Position numbers and translations under genes: made by a program | Source of the DNA: Catenuloplanes atrovinosus | Lineage (GTDB): Bacteria; Actinomycetota; Actinomycetes; Mycobacteriales; Micromonosporaceae | DNA: 64,000 bases | Assembly: GCF_031458235.1 (NCBI RefSeq) | Contig: NZ_JAVDYB010000001.1 | Location: 4,237,001 to 4,301,000, forward strand | Direction of reading: 5' to 3' | Shown here: positions 8,441 to 17,162 of the stretch, piece after piece | Numbering within the stretch: position 1 is the stretch's first letter | Layout: each line of letters opens with the position of its first letter | Notes under the pieces: model-generated | What the model saw: only the letters and a program-made list of their open reading frames with translations | What the model was told of the DNA's origin: nothing | Databases searched by the model: none

Positions 8441-8607
8441 ACCGCACAAGCCTAGTCAAGACATGAAGAAATAGACGGAAAACGGGTACGGGGGCGCGCC
8501 GTTCGGCGCCGCCCACGCCGGAGATCTCGACGCCGTGCGCCGGCCGCTCGGGCGGAGGCGGGACCGCATCCGGCATCGGCGTGGCCGACGTTCGGCGGCA
8601 CCGCTCG

Positions 8608-9291
8608 CTACCGGCGCTCGGGCAGCGAGTCCCCCGGCCTGACCAGCCGATGCTGGTACGCGAAGACCACCAGCTGCGCCCGGTCGCGCACGTCCAGCTT
8701 CGCCATCGTGCGGTTGATGTGCGTCTTGACGGTCAGCGGCGACAGGTACAGCCGCTCGGCGATGGCGTCGTTGGACAGCCCGTGCGCCACCAACAGCAGG
8801 ATCTCGTGCTCACGGTCGGTGAGCAGCGCCAGCTCCGGCAGTTGCCGCGCCGGCGGGAGGATGTGGTGGATCAACCGGCTGACCAGCCCGCTGGTGGCCC
8901 GGGGCGACAGCAGCGCCTCCCCCGCCGCCACCACCCGCACGGCGTTCACCAGGTCGCCGGGCGCCACGTTCTTGCCCAGGAACCCGCTCGCACCCGCCTG
9001 CAACGCGTAGATCACGTTGTCGTCGTCGTCGAACGTGGTCAGCACCACCACCCGTACGCCGGCGAGGCGCTCGTCCGCGCCGATCCGGCGGGTCGCCTCG
9101 ATGCCGTCCACCTGGGGCATGCGGATGTCCATCAGCACCACGTCGACCCGGCCACTGTGGCACAGCTCGACCGCCTCCGCGCCGTCGGCGGCCTCACCGA
9201 CCACCTCCAGGCCCGGCTCCGCGTCGATGATCATCCGGAATCCGGCACGGATGAGCGCCTGGTCGTCGGCGAGCAGAACGCGAATGGTCAC
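8608..9291 (-). CDS. NarL/FixJ-type response regulator
   Basis: A 227-residue two-component regulator. The receiver domain (about 1-120) has IRVLLADDQALIR (acidic pocket), VDVVLMDIRMPQVDG (phospho-acceptor Asp in MDIRMP) and GFLGKNVAP (conserved Lys). The LuxR/GerE helix-turn-helix (about 150-215) includes LTDREHEILLLVAHGLSNDAIAERL and LSPLTVKTHINRTMAKL. It starts at a GTG whose GTGA overlaps the stop of the sensor kinase gene (9288-9291), so the pair is translationally coupled. Targets are unknown; the divergent flavoenzyme gene is the nearest candidate. Confidence 0.93.
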   Translation of the reverse strand: MTIRVLLADDQALIRAGFRMIIDAEPGLEVVGEAADGAEAVELCHSGRVDVVLMDIRMPQVDGIEATRRIGADERLAGVRVVVLTTFDDDDNVIYALQAGASGFLGKNVAPGDLVNAVRVVAAGEALLSPRATSGLVSRLIHHILPPARQLPELALLTDREHEILLLVAHGLSNDAIAERLYLSPLTVKTHINRTMAKLDVRDRAQLVVFAYQHRLVRPGDSLPERR

Positions 9292-10475
9292 GGCACCTCG
9301 GCAGCGGTGGGCGGGTTGGCGCGGTCGATCGTCTGATCGCCGGTGGGCAGGGCGGCACGGACTCGGAAGAGGCCGCCGGGGGCCGGTCCGGCCTCGATCG
9401 TGCCGTGCGCGGCGGCGGCCCGCTCGCGCATGCCGACCAGCCCGAACCCGGAACCGGGCCGGCCGCCGCCGCGCCCGGCCACGCGGTTCCTGACGTCGAT
9501 ACTCAGCGTGTCCGCGGCGTACTCCAGGTCGAGGGTGGCACCGCCGTCGCCGTGCCGGTGCGCGTTGGTCAACGCCTCCTGCACGATCCGGTACGCGGCC
9601 AGGTTCACCACCGCCGGCAGCGGCCGCGGCTCGCCGCGCTGCCGGAACCGCACCGGGAAACCGGTGTCGCGCAGCCCGGCCAGCAGTTCCGGCAGGCGGT
9701 CCACACCGGGCGCGGGCTCGGTGCTGCGCAGATCGTCCGGGTCGCGCAGCACGCTCACCACCGACTTGATCTCGTCCAGGACCGTGTCCGCGGCGGTACG
9801 GATGTGCCCGAGCACCGGCCACACCTTCTCCGGCTCGTTGCGCAGCACGTGCCCGGCCGCGCCGGCGTGGACGCTGATCACCGCGATGTGGTGGGCGACG
9901 ACGTCGTGCAGTTCGCGGGCGATGCGCAGCCGCTCGTCCATCACCCGGCGGCGCGCCTCCACCTCCCGGGTCGCCTCCGCCTGCCGGGCCCGCTCGGTCA
10001 CCTCCGCGACGTACGCCCGGCGCATCCGCACCGAATCGCCCCACACGGCGCCGCCGACGATGAGCGCGAACGCGGTGAACTGCTCGGTGTTCCACCAGTC
10101 CGTGACGTACGTCAGCGTGCCGGCGAGCATGATCGAGCTCCACAGCAGGAGGGCGAAGAACCAGGGCTGGCGGCGCGGGCTGTACAGCGCGGTGGCGTAG
10201 GTCAGCATGCCGGCGACGACGAACAGCCCGTCCGGCGGCCGGCTCACCACGACGGCGACCATGCTGAGCGCGGCGGCGGCCAGCAGGATCTGCACCGGGT
10301 ACCGGCGGCGGGCCAGCAGCAGCACGGCGCACAGCACCGAAGGCAGCATGCTCATCGGGTGCACCGCGGTGTAGCCGTTGAACAGCACGAACAGGACCCC
10401 GACGGTCGCCAGCACCAGATCGGTCAGCGGCCCCCGGTACCGGTCGAGGTACCGGGCTCGCCATCGACCACACAT
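9288..10475 (-). CDS. NarL-system sensor histidine kinase (HisKA_3 type)
   Basis: A 395-residue membrane sensor. About five to six hydrophobic segments occupy residues 15-150 (VLFVLFNGYTAVHPM, YPVQILLAAAAL, WFFALLLWSSIML), with almost no extracytoplasmic domain. The HisKA_3 dimerisation box ERLRIARELHDVVAHHIAVI holds the phospho-accepting His, and the ATPase domain has the N box LTNAHRHG and G box GSGFGLVGMRERA. The frame is open to 10682, but ATG 10475 is chosen because the upstream part is arginine/proline-rich and overlaps the divergent gene. The membrane-embedded sensor suggests envelope stress or a lipophilic ligand. Confidence 0.9.
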   Translation of the reverse strand: MCGRWRARYLDRYRGPLTDLVLATVGVLFVLFNGYTAVHPMSMLPSVLCAVLLLARRRYPVQILLAAAALSMVAVVVSRPPDGLFVVAGMLTYATALYSPRRQPWFFALLLWSSIMLAGTLTYVTDWWNTEQFTAFALIVGGAVWGDSVRMRRAYVAEVTERARQAEATREVEARRRVMDERLRIARELHDVVAHHIAVISVHAGAAGHVLRNEPEKVWPVLGHIRTAADTVLDEIKSVVSVLRDPDDLRSTEPAPGVDRLPELLAGLRDTGFPVRFRQRGEPRPLPAVVNLAAYRIVQEALTNAHRHGDGGATLDLEYAADTLSIDVRNRVAGRGGGRPGSGFGLVGMRERAAAAHGTIEAGPAPGGLFRVRAALPTGDQTIDRANPPTAAEVP

Positions 10476-10644
10476 CGCCCGCACGATCACGACGGTAGTG
10501 CCGGCCGCGTCATTACCCCAGCCGCGGTACGCCGGAGCCTGCGCTCGCGGTATCCGCGGCCCGCGCCCGGACGACGCGCCACCCGGCCGCGCGACCGTAG
10601 CGTCGGACGCGGTTGGCACGTCGACACACAGATAGGCGGAAACG

Positions 10645-12261
10645 ATGTCTGGTCCTACCCGTCGTGGGTTCATCGCCGGCACAGCGGCGCTGGGAGGTGC
10701 GGCGCTGGTCGGCAGCCCGGCGGCCGCGAAGGTGACGGCGGACGGGGTACGCGACTCGCCCGTGATCCGGCCGGGCGACGCCCGCTACGAGGACCTGGTG
10801 CTGCGCCGGACCAGCGAGCGGTTCTTCCCGCGCCCGGAGGCGTTCCGGCTGCCCACCACGACCGAGCAGGTGGTGCGCGCCGTGGACGGCGCGGTCCGCG
10901 CGGGCAAGCGGATCACCGTCCGCAGCGGCGGGCACTGCTACGAGAACTTCGTCGGCGACGGCGCCGAGGTGATCATCGACATGTCCGCGATGCGGCAGGT
11001 CACGTTCGACCAGCACCGCAACGCGTTCATGATCGAGTCCGGCGCCACGCTGTGGACCGTGTTCGAGCGGCTCTACCTCGGGTGGGGCGTCACCATCCCG
11101 GGCGGCCAGTGCGGCACCGTGGCCGCGGGCGGGCACATCCAGGGCGGCGGCTACGGCGCGCTGTCCCGGCTGTTCGGCTCCGTGGTCGACTACCTGTACG
11201 CGGTGGAGGTCGTCGTGGTGGACGCCTCCGGGCGCGCGCGGGCGGTCGTGGCCACGCGCGAGCCGGGCGACCCGAACCGGGAGCTGTGGTGGGCGCACAC
11301 CGGCGCCGGCGGCGGCAACTTCGGCGTGGTCACCCGCTACTGGATGCGCACGCCCGGCGCCACCGGCACCGACCCCACCCGCCTGCTCCCGCGACCGCCC
11401 GCGGTGACGCTCGAGACCACGCTCGCCTGGAGCTGGCACACCGTCACCGAGGAGTCGTTCCACCGGCTGCTGCGCAACTACGGCGAATGGCACGAGCGCA
11501 ACAGCGCGCCCGGCTCCCGCTACGCCAGCCTCTTCAGCCTGCTGCCGCTCACCCGCCGGAACACCGGTGACGACCCCGGCGCGTTCGCGATGGTGACCGC
11601 GATGGACGGCACGCTGCCCGACGCGGACCAACTGCTGCGCGACTACATCGCCGAGGTCACCGACGGCGTGCCGGGCGTGATCACGGTGCAGCCGCCGCGC
11701 CGGCTGCCGTGGCTGGCCGGGGTGAAGTCCGGGTCGATGAGCGAGGACGAGCAGGCCGGGACGTTCAAGGTGAAGGCGTCCTACCTGCGGAAGCGGTTCA
11801 CCGACGAGCAGATCCGGACCGCGTACACCTTCCTGACCAGCACGGACCACGACAACGAGAGCGCGACGCTGCTGCTGGCCTCGTACGGCGGCCAGGTCAA
11901 CGCCGTGGCGCCGGACGCGACCGCCATGCCGCAGCGGGACAGCATCATGAAGGCGATCTACTACGTCATCTGGACCGACCCGGACGGCGAGCGGGCGAAC
12001 CTGGACTGGATGCGCCGGTGGTACGGCGAGATGCACCGGGACACCGGCGGCGTGCCGGTCCCGAACGCCGTGACCGACGGCTCCTACATCAACTACCCGG
12101 ACGTCGACACCACCGACCCGCGGTGGAACACGTCCGGCATCCCCTGGCACACGCTGTACTGGAAGGACAACTACCCGCGGCTCCAGCGCGTCAAGGCCCG
12201 CTGGGACCCTCGCGACCTGTTCCACCACGCCATGTCGATCAAGCTGCCGTCCCGCCCGTGA
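10645..12261 (+). CDS. Tat-exported FAD-linked oxidase, berberine bridge enzyme-like
   Basis: A 538-residue flavoenzyme. The N-terminus carries a twin-arginine signal (PTRRGFIAG then a hydrophobic stretch to about residue 28), so it folds with FAD inside the cell and is exported. The FAD_binding_4 domain has RSGGHCYE with His97 and GGQCGTVAAGGHIQGGGYG with Cys156. This pair makes bicovalent attachment of FAD likely, as in berberine bridge enzyme and glucooligosaccharide oxidases. The C-terminal BBE segment (YWKDNYPRLQRVKARWDPRDLFHH) is present. Oxidation of sugars or alkaloid/polyketide-like products is typical. Divergent from the two-component pair. Confidence 0.9.
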   Translation: MSGPTRRGFIAGTAALGGAALVGSPAAAKVTADGVRDSPVIRPGDARYEDLVLRRTSERFFPRPEAFRLPTTTEQVVRAVDGAVRAGKRITVRSGGHCYENFVGDGAEVIIDMSAMRQVTFDQHRNAFMIESGATLWTVFERLYLGWGVTIPGGQCGTVAAGGHIQGGGYGALSRLFGSVVDYLYAVEVVVVDASGRARAVVATREPGDPNRELWWAHTGAGGGNFGVVTRYWMRTPGATGTDPTRLLPRPPAVTLETTLAWSWHTVTEESFHRLLRNYGEWHERNSAPGSRYASLFSLLPLTRRNTGDDPGAFAMVTAMDGTLPDADQLLRDYIAEVTDGVPGVITVQPPRRLPWLAGVKSGSMSEDEQAGTFKVKASYLRKRFTDEQIRTAYTFLTSTDHDNESATLLLASYGGQVNAVAPDATAMPQRDSIMKAIYYVIWTDPDGERANLDWMRRWYGEMHRDTGGVPVPNAVTDGSYINYPDVDTTDPRWNTSGIPWHTLYWKDNYPRLQRVKARWDPRDLFHHAMSIKLPSRP

Positions 12262-12307
12262 CCGCGGGCCTCGCGCCGCACGCGGCCGCGGCCTAGTCTC
12301 GGCGCTC

Positions 12308-12658
12308 GTGAGCCTGCTGGTGCATGTGTGGGTGTGGGACGACGACGGCGGCCGGGACGTGCTGGACGACCCGCCGGGCGTGTCCGATCTGGCCGGACCC
12401 GAGCGCTGGCGCCAGGAGGTCTGGGGCGCCGGTTCCGCCTTCGGCGCGCGGCTGCTGCCCCGGCTGGACGGCAACGACCTCTGGGTGCCGCCCGGCGAGG
12501 TGGACGACCTGCTGGCCGAGTGCGCGCTCTACCGGCGGAACCTGCGCGCGCTCGCCGAATTCCCCGACCACGCGGACACGATCGTCACCCGCCTGTCGAA
12601 CATCGAGGCCGCCGCCCGCCGGGCTCGTGACCGCCACGGCGGCGTCGTGGTGTGGTGA
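12308..12658 (+). CDS. Small conserved hypothetical protein
   Basis: A 116-residue protein with no signal or membrane segment, starting at GTG with SLLVHVWVWDDDGG and ending RHGGVVVW. A TAGTCT hexamer lies 8 nt upstream, compatible with leaderless translation. The C-terminal half is helical (AECALYRRNLRALAEFPDHADTIVTRLSNIEAAARRAR). Its function is not recognised; the compact acidic form resembles immunity-type proteins, but this cannot be supported. A strong hairpin follows. Confidence 0.6.
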   Translation: MSLLVHVWVWDDDGGRDVLDDPPGVSDLAGPERWRQEVWGAGSAFGARLLPRLDGNDLWVPPGEVDDLLAECALYRRNLRALAEFPDHADTIVTRLSNIEAAARRARDRHGGVVVW

Positions 12659-12673
12659 CGCCGTGGCTTTCCG

Positions 12674-12699
12674 GACCTCGCCGAATCCTCGGCGAGGTC
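12674..12699. terminator. Bidirectional terminator hairpin
   Basis: GACCTCGCCGA (12674-12684) and TCGGCGAGGTC (12689-12699) form a perfect 11-bp stem with a 4-nt ATCC loop. It lies between convergent genes and overlaps the stop codon of the ABC permease gene on the minus strand. Confidence 0.75.
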
Positions 12700-13525
12700 A
12701 GACATCGCGGACGCGGAACGCCACGTGGCCGGCGACGGTGACCGCGACGGCCGTCAGCGTCAGCAGGACGATGCCGGTGGCCGGGGCCACCGTGCCGTGG
12801 ACCGGGACGACCGCGTAGGCCGACTGGCCCGCGGTGATCGGCCAGAGCCGGCCGAACAGTTCGCCGAACACGCCGGGCAGGCCCGGACCCAGCGCCGGGA
12901 CCAGCAGCAGCGCGCCGACCAGCACGGCGAGGCTGGTGGTGGCGGAGCGGGCCAGCGCGCCGACCGCGAGGCCGACCAGCGCGACGAGCGTCAGGTAGAG
13001 CACGGCGCCGGCGAGCGCGGCGGCCACGCCGGGATCGGCCACGCCGGCCGCGGGCAGGCCCGCGCCGCCGAGCATCAGCTGCACCACGGTGAAGCTGAGC
13101 AGCGTGGTGGCGAGCGCGACCAACAGCCCGAGGCCCGCCACCACCACGGTCTTGGCCGCCAGCAGGCGCGAGCGCGACGGTACGAACACCAGGCTGGTGC
13201 CGACCAGGCCGGTGCCGAACTCGGGCGTCACGCTGAGCGCGCCGAGCATCCCGATGATGAGCTGGGCGAACAGGAAGCCCTTGAGGCTGGTCCAGGTCGG
13301 ATCCCAGCCGGCCGGAAGATCGGCTGGGGACCCGCCGAGCAGGTCGGTGGCGCCGAGCACGCTGAGCGCCACCCCGGAGGCGACGGCGCTCACCGCCGCG
13401 AGCCAGGTGCTGCGGACGCTGCGCAGCTTGGTCCACTCCGAACGGATCAGGTTCATGCCGGACCGTCCGTTGCGGTGTCCGGGTGGCCGGCGCTGAGCCG
13501 ATGATTTACTCGCACGCTCGCTCAT
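12698..13525 (-). CDS. ABC-2 type exporter, membrane subunit
   Basis: A 275-residue permease with about six transmembrane helices. A cytoplasmic start containing NLIRSEWTKLRSVRSTW is the usual ABC-2 family opening. Hydrophobic segments follow (AAVSAVASGVALSVL, LLVALATTLLSFTVVQLML, AVLYLTLVALVGLAVGAL, GIVLLTLTAVAVTVAG). Its ATG overlaps the ATPase stop as ATGA (13522-13525), so the two subunits are made together. It may export a drug, lipid or antibiotic; the divergent TetR suggests induction by the substrate. MNLIRSEW about 24 residues in is an alternative start. Confidence 0.88.
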   Translation of the reverse strand: MSERASKSSAQRRPPGHRNGRSGMNLIRSEWTKLRSVRSTWLAAVSAVASGVALSVLGATDLLGGSPADLPAGWDPTWTSLKGFLFAQLIIGMLGALSVTPEFGTGLVGTSLVFVPSRSRLLAAKTVVVAGLGLLVALATTLLSFTVVQLMLGGAGLPAAGVADPGVAAALAGAVLYLTLVALVGLAVGALARSATTSLAVLVGALLLVPALGPGLPGVFGELFGRLWPITAGQSAYAVVPVHGTVAPATGIVLLTLTAVAVTVAGHVAFRVRDV

Positions 13526-14472
13526 GCCGCGTGGCTCCCGTACTCGGTGGCGTCGTGGGTGAGTCGCAGGAAGACGTCCTCGAGCGATTCGCGCGCCCGG
13601 ACCAGTTCGTCGAGCGCGATGCCCTCGGCCGCGGCGATCTTGCCGACCGTGGAGGCGTCGGTGCCGGTCACGGCGAAGGACGAGTCGGGCCGCGCGGCGA
13701 AGTCGACGCCGGAGGCGCGCAGCGCGCGGGCGAGCGCGTCCGGCGTGGACGTCCGTACCGTGACGGTCCGGGTGGTGTTCTCCTCGACGAACCGCTCGAG
13801 CGTGGTCTCGGCGATGAGCCGGCCACGCCCGACCACGATGACGTCGTCCGCGGTCAGCTCCAGTTCCGACATGAGGTGGCTGGAGAACAGGATGGTGCGG
13901 CCCTGAGCGGCCAGGTCGCGCATGAGCGTGCGCATCCAGCGGATGCCCTCCGGATCGAGCCCGTTGAGCGGCTCGTCCAGGACCAGCACGCCGGGGTCGC
14001 CGAGCAGCGCGGTGGCGATGCCGAGCCGCTGCTGCATGCCGAGCGAGAACTCGCCGGCCGGGCGGGTGGCGGCGCCGCTCAGGCCCACCAGGTCCAGCAC
14101 CTCGCCGACCCGGGTGCGCGCGAGGCCGGCCGCGTGGGCGAACGTGAGCAGGTGATCGGCCGCGGTGCGGTGCGGGTGCACCGCCCGCGCGTCCAGCAGC
14201 GCGCCGATGGTGCGCGCGGGATCGTCGAGGTCGGCGAGCCGGCGCCCGCCGATCGTGACGGTGCCGCCGGTGGGCCGGGACAGGCCGAACAGCATGCGCA
14301 GCGTGGTGCTCTTCCCGGCCCCGTTCGGGCCGAGGAAGCCGGTGACGACGCCGGGCCGCGCGGTGAAGGACAACCCGTCCACCGCGAGCGTTCCGCCGTA
14401 CCGCTTGGTCAGTGCTCTGGCCTGGATCTCGACGCCCTCGGGCGGGTGGGTTCGCAATCTCCGGTCGGGCAA
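13522..14472 (-). CDS. ABC-2 type exporter, ATP-binding subunit
   Basis: A 316-residue ATPase of the daunorubicin/bacitracin-resistance type. It has Walker A GPNGAGKST (about residues 49-57), the signature region EFSLGMQQRLGIA in which the usual LSGGQ is LSGG-like but altered to FSLGM, Walker B VLVLDEPLNGLDPEG, and a switch His in ILFSSHLMSELE. The C-terminal 90 residues form the small regulatory domain ending in LEDVFLRLTH. It is first in the two-gene operon, with the operator-like repeat and TetR gene directly upstream. Confidence 0.92.
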   Translation of the reverse strand: MPDRRLRTHPPEGVEIQARALTKRYGGTLAVDGLSFTARPGVVTGFLGPNGAGKSTTLRMLFGLSRPTGGTVTIGGRRLADLDDPARTIGALLDARAVHPHRTAADHLLTFAHAAGLARTRVGEVLDLVGLSGAATRPAGEFSLGMQQRLGIATALLGDPGVLVLDEPLNGLDPEGIRWMRTLMRDLAAQGRTILFSSHLMSELELTADDVIVVGRGRLIAETTLERFVEENTTRTVTVRTSTPDALARALRASGVDFAARPDSSFAVTGTDASTVGKIAAAEGIALDELVRARESLEDVFLRLTHDATEYGSHAA

Positions 14473-14490
14473 CGCCGCCTCCTCAAAAAG

Positions 14491-14506
14491 TACACCGCCG
14501 GGTGTA
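14491..14506. promoter_or_regulatory. Inverted repeat operator between ABC exporter and TetR genes
   Basis: TACACC (14491-14496) and GGTGTA (14501-14506) form a perfect inverted repeat around GCCG. It is extended by AAAAG on the left and TTTT on the right. It lies 18 bp upstream of the ATPase start and 49 bp upstream of the TetR gene, the usual position for a TetR operator controlling both directions. It is also among the most AT-rich bits of the region, so the promoters overlap it. Confidence 0.65.
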
Positions 14507-14554
14507 TTTTAACGGGCGGGTGGGACCCCGACAACCAGGACGTAGGCTGCTGCG

Positions 14555-15196
14555 ATGCGCAGGATCATCGCGGAGGAGCAGACCCCGGGCCGCCGACGGC
14601 GGTCCGAGGAGAAGAAGACCGCCATCCTCGACGCGGCGGAGAACCTGTTCATCACCGACGGGTACGAACGGACCACGGTGGACGCGGTGGCCGCGCGCGC
14701 CCAGGTCTCCAAGCGGACGCTCTACAACCACTTCAGCGACAAGGAGATCATCTTTCTGCGCGTGCTCGGCCGCGTGCACGAGTCGCTGCTGGGCACCATC
14801 CGCGCCGCCGTCGACGAGGAGCTGACGACCGGCCGCGACCTGCGCGAGGCGCTGACCACCTTCGCCCACCGCATCGTCGACCGCGCGTTCGGGTCGGCCG
14901 ACTACCTGACCTACCGCCGGCTGACCGCGCAGCCGCAGGCGGTGCCGCGCCCGCCGGAGGGGAACCGCGGCCGTCCGCTGAGCCTGCTCGAGCAGCGGTT
15001 CGCCGAGCTGGCGGCGGACGGCCGGATCCGCGCGCCGCGCCCCCGCGTGGCGGCACGGCACTTCACGGCGCTCACGATCAGCCTGGCGCAGGAGGCGTTG
15101 ATGGGCGACCAGGACGACACCGGGCCCGCGGACCTGGACGACATCATCGCGGACGGGGTGGACGCGTTCCTGCGCGCGTACGGCGCGGGATCGTAG
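14555..15196 (+). CDS. TetR-family regulator, probable repressor of the divergent exporter
   Basis: A 213-residue regulator. The helix-turn-helix lies at about residues 20-65: EEKKTAILDAAENLFITDGY, TTVDAVAARAQVSKRTLYNHFSDKE. The C-terminal half resembles the AefR-like TetR_C domain (FAHRIVDRAFGSADYLTYRRL, LSLLEQRFAELAADGRI). TAGGCT sits exactly 6 nt before the ATG, so the transcript may be leaderless. The divergent arrangement and shared inverted repeat make control of the ABC exporter its probable role; the inducer is unknown. Confidence 0.9.
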   Translation: MRRIIAEEQTPGRRRRSEEKKTAILDAAENLFITDGYERTTVDAVAARAQVSKRTLYNHFSDKEIIFLRVLGRVHESLLGTIRAAVDEELTTGRDLREALTTFAHRIVDRAFGSADYLTYRRLTAQPQAVPRPPEGNRGRPLSLLEQRFAELAADGRIRAPRPRVAARHFTALTISLAQEALMGDQDDTGPADLDDIIADGVDAFLRAYGAGS

Positions 15197-15199
15197 GCG

Positions 15200-16306
15200 T
15201 CAGCGGCCCGCCGCCGCCAGGCGCGCGTTGCGGAGGTCGAGCGCCTCCTGGGTGGCGGGCACGATCAGGTCGCCGCCGGGCCCGGCGGTGGCCTGCGCGC
15301 GCTCGGCGTACGGCCGCTGGCGGGTCTCGTACTCGTGAAACGCGGCGCCGAGATCACCGGGGTGCGCGCGCAGCGCCTCGGCGAGCAGCCAGGCCCCGGT
15401 GAGGGCGAGCGACGCTCCGCGGCCGGCCATCGGGGACGCGCAGTGCGCGGCGTCGCCCACCAGCACGACGCGGCCCCGGTGCCAGGACGGCAGCCGGATC
15501 TGACTGACCGAGTCGAAGTACAGCTCCGGATCGCGGCGGACGGCGTCGAGGATCTCCGGGACCCGCCACTCGTCGTGCCCCGCGAAGGCGTCGAGGACGA
15601 TCCGCCGCTGCGCGTCCAGGTCGTGGTAGTCGTAGTCGATCCACCCGGAGCGGAAGTTGAGCACGCCGAGCGCGGTGTCGCGGTACCGGGTGATGCCGAT
15701 CAGGTGGCCGGGCCAGTTCAGGATCGGGTTTCCGCGCCCGGCGCCGGCCCCGGCGGGCAGCTCGGTCAGCGCGACGTAGAAGCCGAGGTGCCTCAGGTAG
15801 TCCCGCTCCGGGCCGAACGTCAGCCGGCGGGTCAGCGAGTGCACGCCGTCCGCGCCGACCACCAGGTCGAAGCGGTCCCGCCGGCCGGAGACGAACGTGA
15901 CGTCGACACCGTCGCCGTCGTCGTGCAGCTCGCCGATCGACTCGCCGAAGGCGACGGTGGTGGCCGGGCTCAGCGCCTCGTACAGCACGCGGGCGAGGTC
16001 CTCGCGGGGGATCTCGATGTCGTCCGGAGTGTCGCTCACCTCGTCGCCGGGGAGCTCGGCCAGCACGGTGCCGTCCGCGTCGACGAAGTGCACCCGCTCG
16101 GTCATGTCGACCCGGCGGTCGCGGATCCGGTCGAGCAGGCCCATCCGGCGGGCGACGTCGATCGCGTCGCCGCGGATGTCGATGGGAGAGCCGTTGACGC
16201 GCAGGTGACCGGCGCGTTCGACCAGCGTGACGTCGTGGCCGGTGGCGCCGAGATCGATGGCGGTGGCGAGGCCGGCCATGCCGGCTCCGCAGATGAGGAT
16301 GCGCAT
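15200..16306 (-). CDS. FAD-dependent aromatic hydroxylase-type monooxygenase
   Basis: A 368-residue flavoprotein of the p-hydroxybenzoate hydroxylase/TetX group. It has the Rossmann GAGMAGLATAIDLGATGHDVTLVERA at the N-terminus, the DG motif DLVVGADGVHSLTRR near residue 150, and the GD motif VVLVGDAAHCASPMAGRGASLAL near 290. It should use NAD(P)H and O2 to hydroxylate an aromatic or polyketide substrate; drug modification is possible. ATG 16306 is chosen because the Rossmann strand follows at once and AAAGGG precedes it by 4 nt. Divergent from a TetR gene; its stop is 4 bp from the previous TetR stop (convergent). Confidence 0.9.
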   Translation of the reverse strand: MRILICGAGMAGLATAIDLGATGHDVTLVERAGHLRVNGSPIDIRGDAIDVARRMGLLDRIRDRRVDMTERVHFVDADGTVLAELPGDEVSDTPDDIEIPREDLARVLYEALSPATTVAFGESIGELHDDGDGVDVTFVSGRRDRFDLVVGADGVHSLTRRLTFGPERDYLRHLGFYVALTELPAGAGAGRGNPILNWPGHLIGITRYRDTALGVLNFRSGWIDYDYHDLDAQRRIVLDAFAGHDEWRVPEILDAVRRDPELYFDSVSQIRLPSWHRGRVVLVGDAAHCASPMAGRGASLALTGAWLLAEALRAHPGDLGAAFHEYETRQRPYAERAQATAGPGGDLIVPATQEALDLRNARLAAAGR

Positions 16307-16320
16307 GACGCCCTTTCTAG

Positions 16321-16376
16321 CGCGAATACGGCCACTAAAGCAACAAGATGTCGCGTTAACGGCCGTGGGTGATAAT
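16321..16376. promoter_or_regulatory. Divergent promoter region with direct repeats and a leaderless -10 box
   Basis: CGCGAATACGGCC (16321-16333) and CGCGTTAACGGCC (16352-16364) match at 10 or more of 13 positions. They are spaced 31 bp apart in the 76 bp between the monooxygenase and TetR starts, and may bind the regulator. GATAAT at 16371-16376 ends 6 nt before the TetR ATG (16383), which fits a -10 box for a leaderless transcript. Confidence 0.4.
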
Positions 16377-16382
16377 CCACCG

Positions 16383-16976
16383 ATGACCGACGTGCAGAGG
16401 CGGCCGGGCGGGCGCTCGTCCCGGGTACGCGCCCAGGTGCTCGACGCGACGGTCACGCTCGTCGCCCGGCACGGCGTCGCCGGCCTGCGCTATGACGAGG
16501 TGGCCGAGCTGGCCGGCGTCAACCGGGCCAGCGTCTACCGCCGGTGGCCGCGGCGGGACGCGCTGATCAGCGAGGCGCTCGCCGACCTCGCCGACCGGGA
16601 GGCGCCGATCGGCGACACCGGCGACCTGCGCGCGGACCTCGTCGAGTTCCTGGTCACGCTGGCCGCCAGCCAGTCCAGCCCGCTCGGCCGCGCCCTCGCC
16701 GGCGTCCTGCACACCGCCGGGAGCAGCCCGGACGTCCGCCGGGTCGTCCAGGCCTTCTACGAACGGCGCACCGGCACGCTGCACCGGCGCATCACCCGCG
16801 CCGTGGACCGCGGCGAGCTGCCACCGGTCGACGCCCACCTGCTCGCCGACCTGCTCGCCGGCCCGGTCCACCTGCACGCCACCCACGACACCGGCGCCTT
16901 CACCCCCACCGACGCCACCCGCATCGTCGACATCGTCCTGGCCGGCATCCGCGTGACCGGCGACCAGCGGCCGTGA
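16383..16976 (+). CDS. TetR-family regulator divergent from the FAD monooxygenase
   Basis: A 197-residue regulator. The helix-turn-helix reads VRAQVLDATVTLVARHG then LRYDEVAELAGVNRASVYRRWPRRDALI, and the RRWPRRDAL stretch places it with the TetR_C_16/AcrR-like subgroup. The C-terminal ligand domain follows (LAASQSSPLGRALAGVL). The frame is open to 16227, but ATG 16383 is preferred from the preceding -10-like GATAAT. It most likely controls the monooxygenase across the shared 76-bp promoter. Confidence 0.9.
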   Translation: MTDVQRRPGGRSSRVRAQVLDATVTLVARHGVAGLRYDEVAELAGVNRASVYRRWPRRDALISEALADLADREAPIGDTGDLRADLVEFLVTLAASQSSPLGRALAGVLHTAGSSPDVRRVVQAFYERRTGTLHRRITRAVDRGELPPVDAHLLADLLAGPVHLHATHDTGAFTPTDATRIVDIVLAGIRVTGDQRP

Positions 16977-16979
16977 CCA

Positions 16980-17126
16980 TCACGTCGCGGCGCCGCAGAA
17001 TTCGGTGTCGATGGTGCCGCCGGAGTTGGTGACGCCGATCCGGAACGGAAGCCGCCCGGCGGCGCCGGGTGACGGCTCCACGCCGACCATGCGAATGCCC
17101 GGGTGGCGACGCTGCCGGTTCGCCAC
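16980..17126 (-). CDS. Possible 48-residue ORF or gene remnant downstream of the cyclase operon
   Basis: From GTG 17126 the minus strand encodes 48 residues with protein-like composition (GIRMVGVEPS, LPFRIGVTNSGGTIDTEFCG). It begins 37 bp after the stop of the last gene in the four-gene operon, on the same strand. It has no good ribosome binding site and no recognised family. It could be a genuine small ORF, or the 3' end of a lost larger gene. The rest of 16977-17162 holds nothing else evident. Confidence 0.3.
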   Translation of the reverse strand: MANRQRRHPGIRMVGVEPSPGAAGRLPFRIGVTNSGGTIDTEFCGAAT

Positions 17127-17162
17127 CGTCGCGGTGGGGGTTCCAGAGTTCGTTGGTGCCGA

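Noticed and set aside
9291-10473. Extension of the response regulator frame into the kinase region
   Set aside because: The upstream part is an off-frame reading of the kinase gene. The receiver domain begins properly at GTG 9291.
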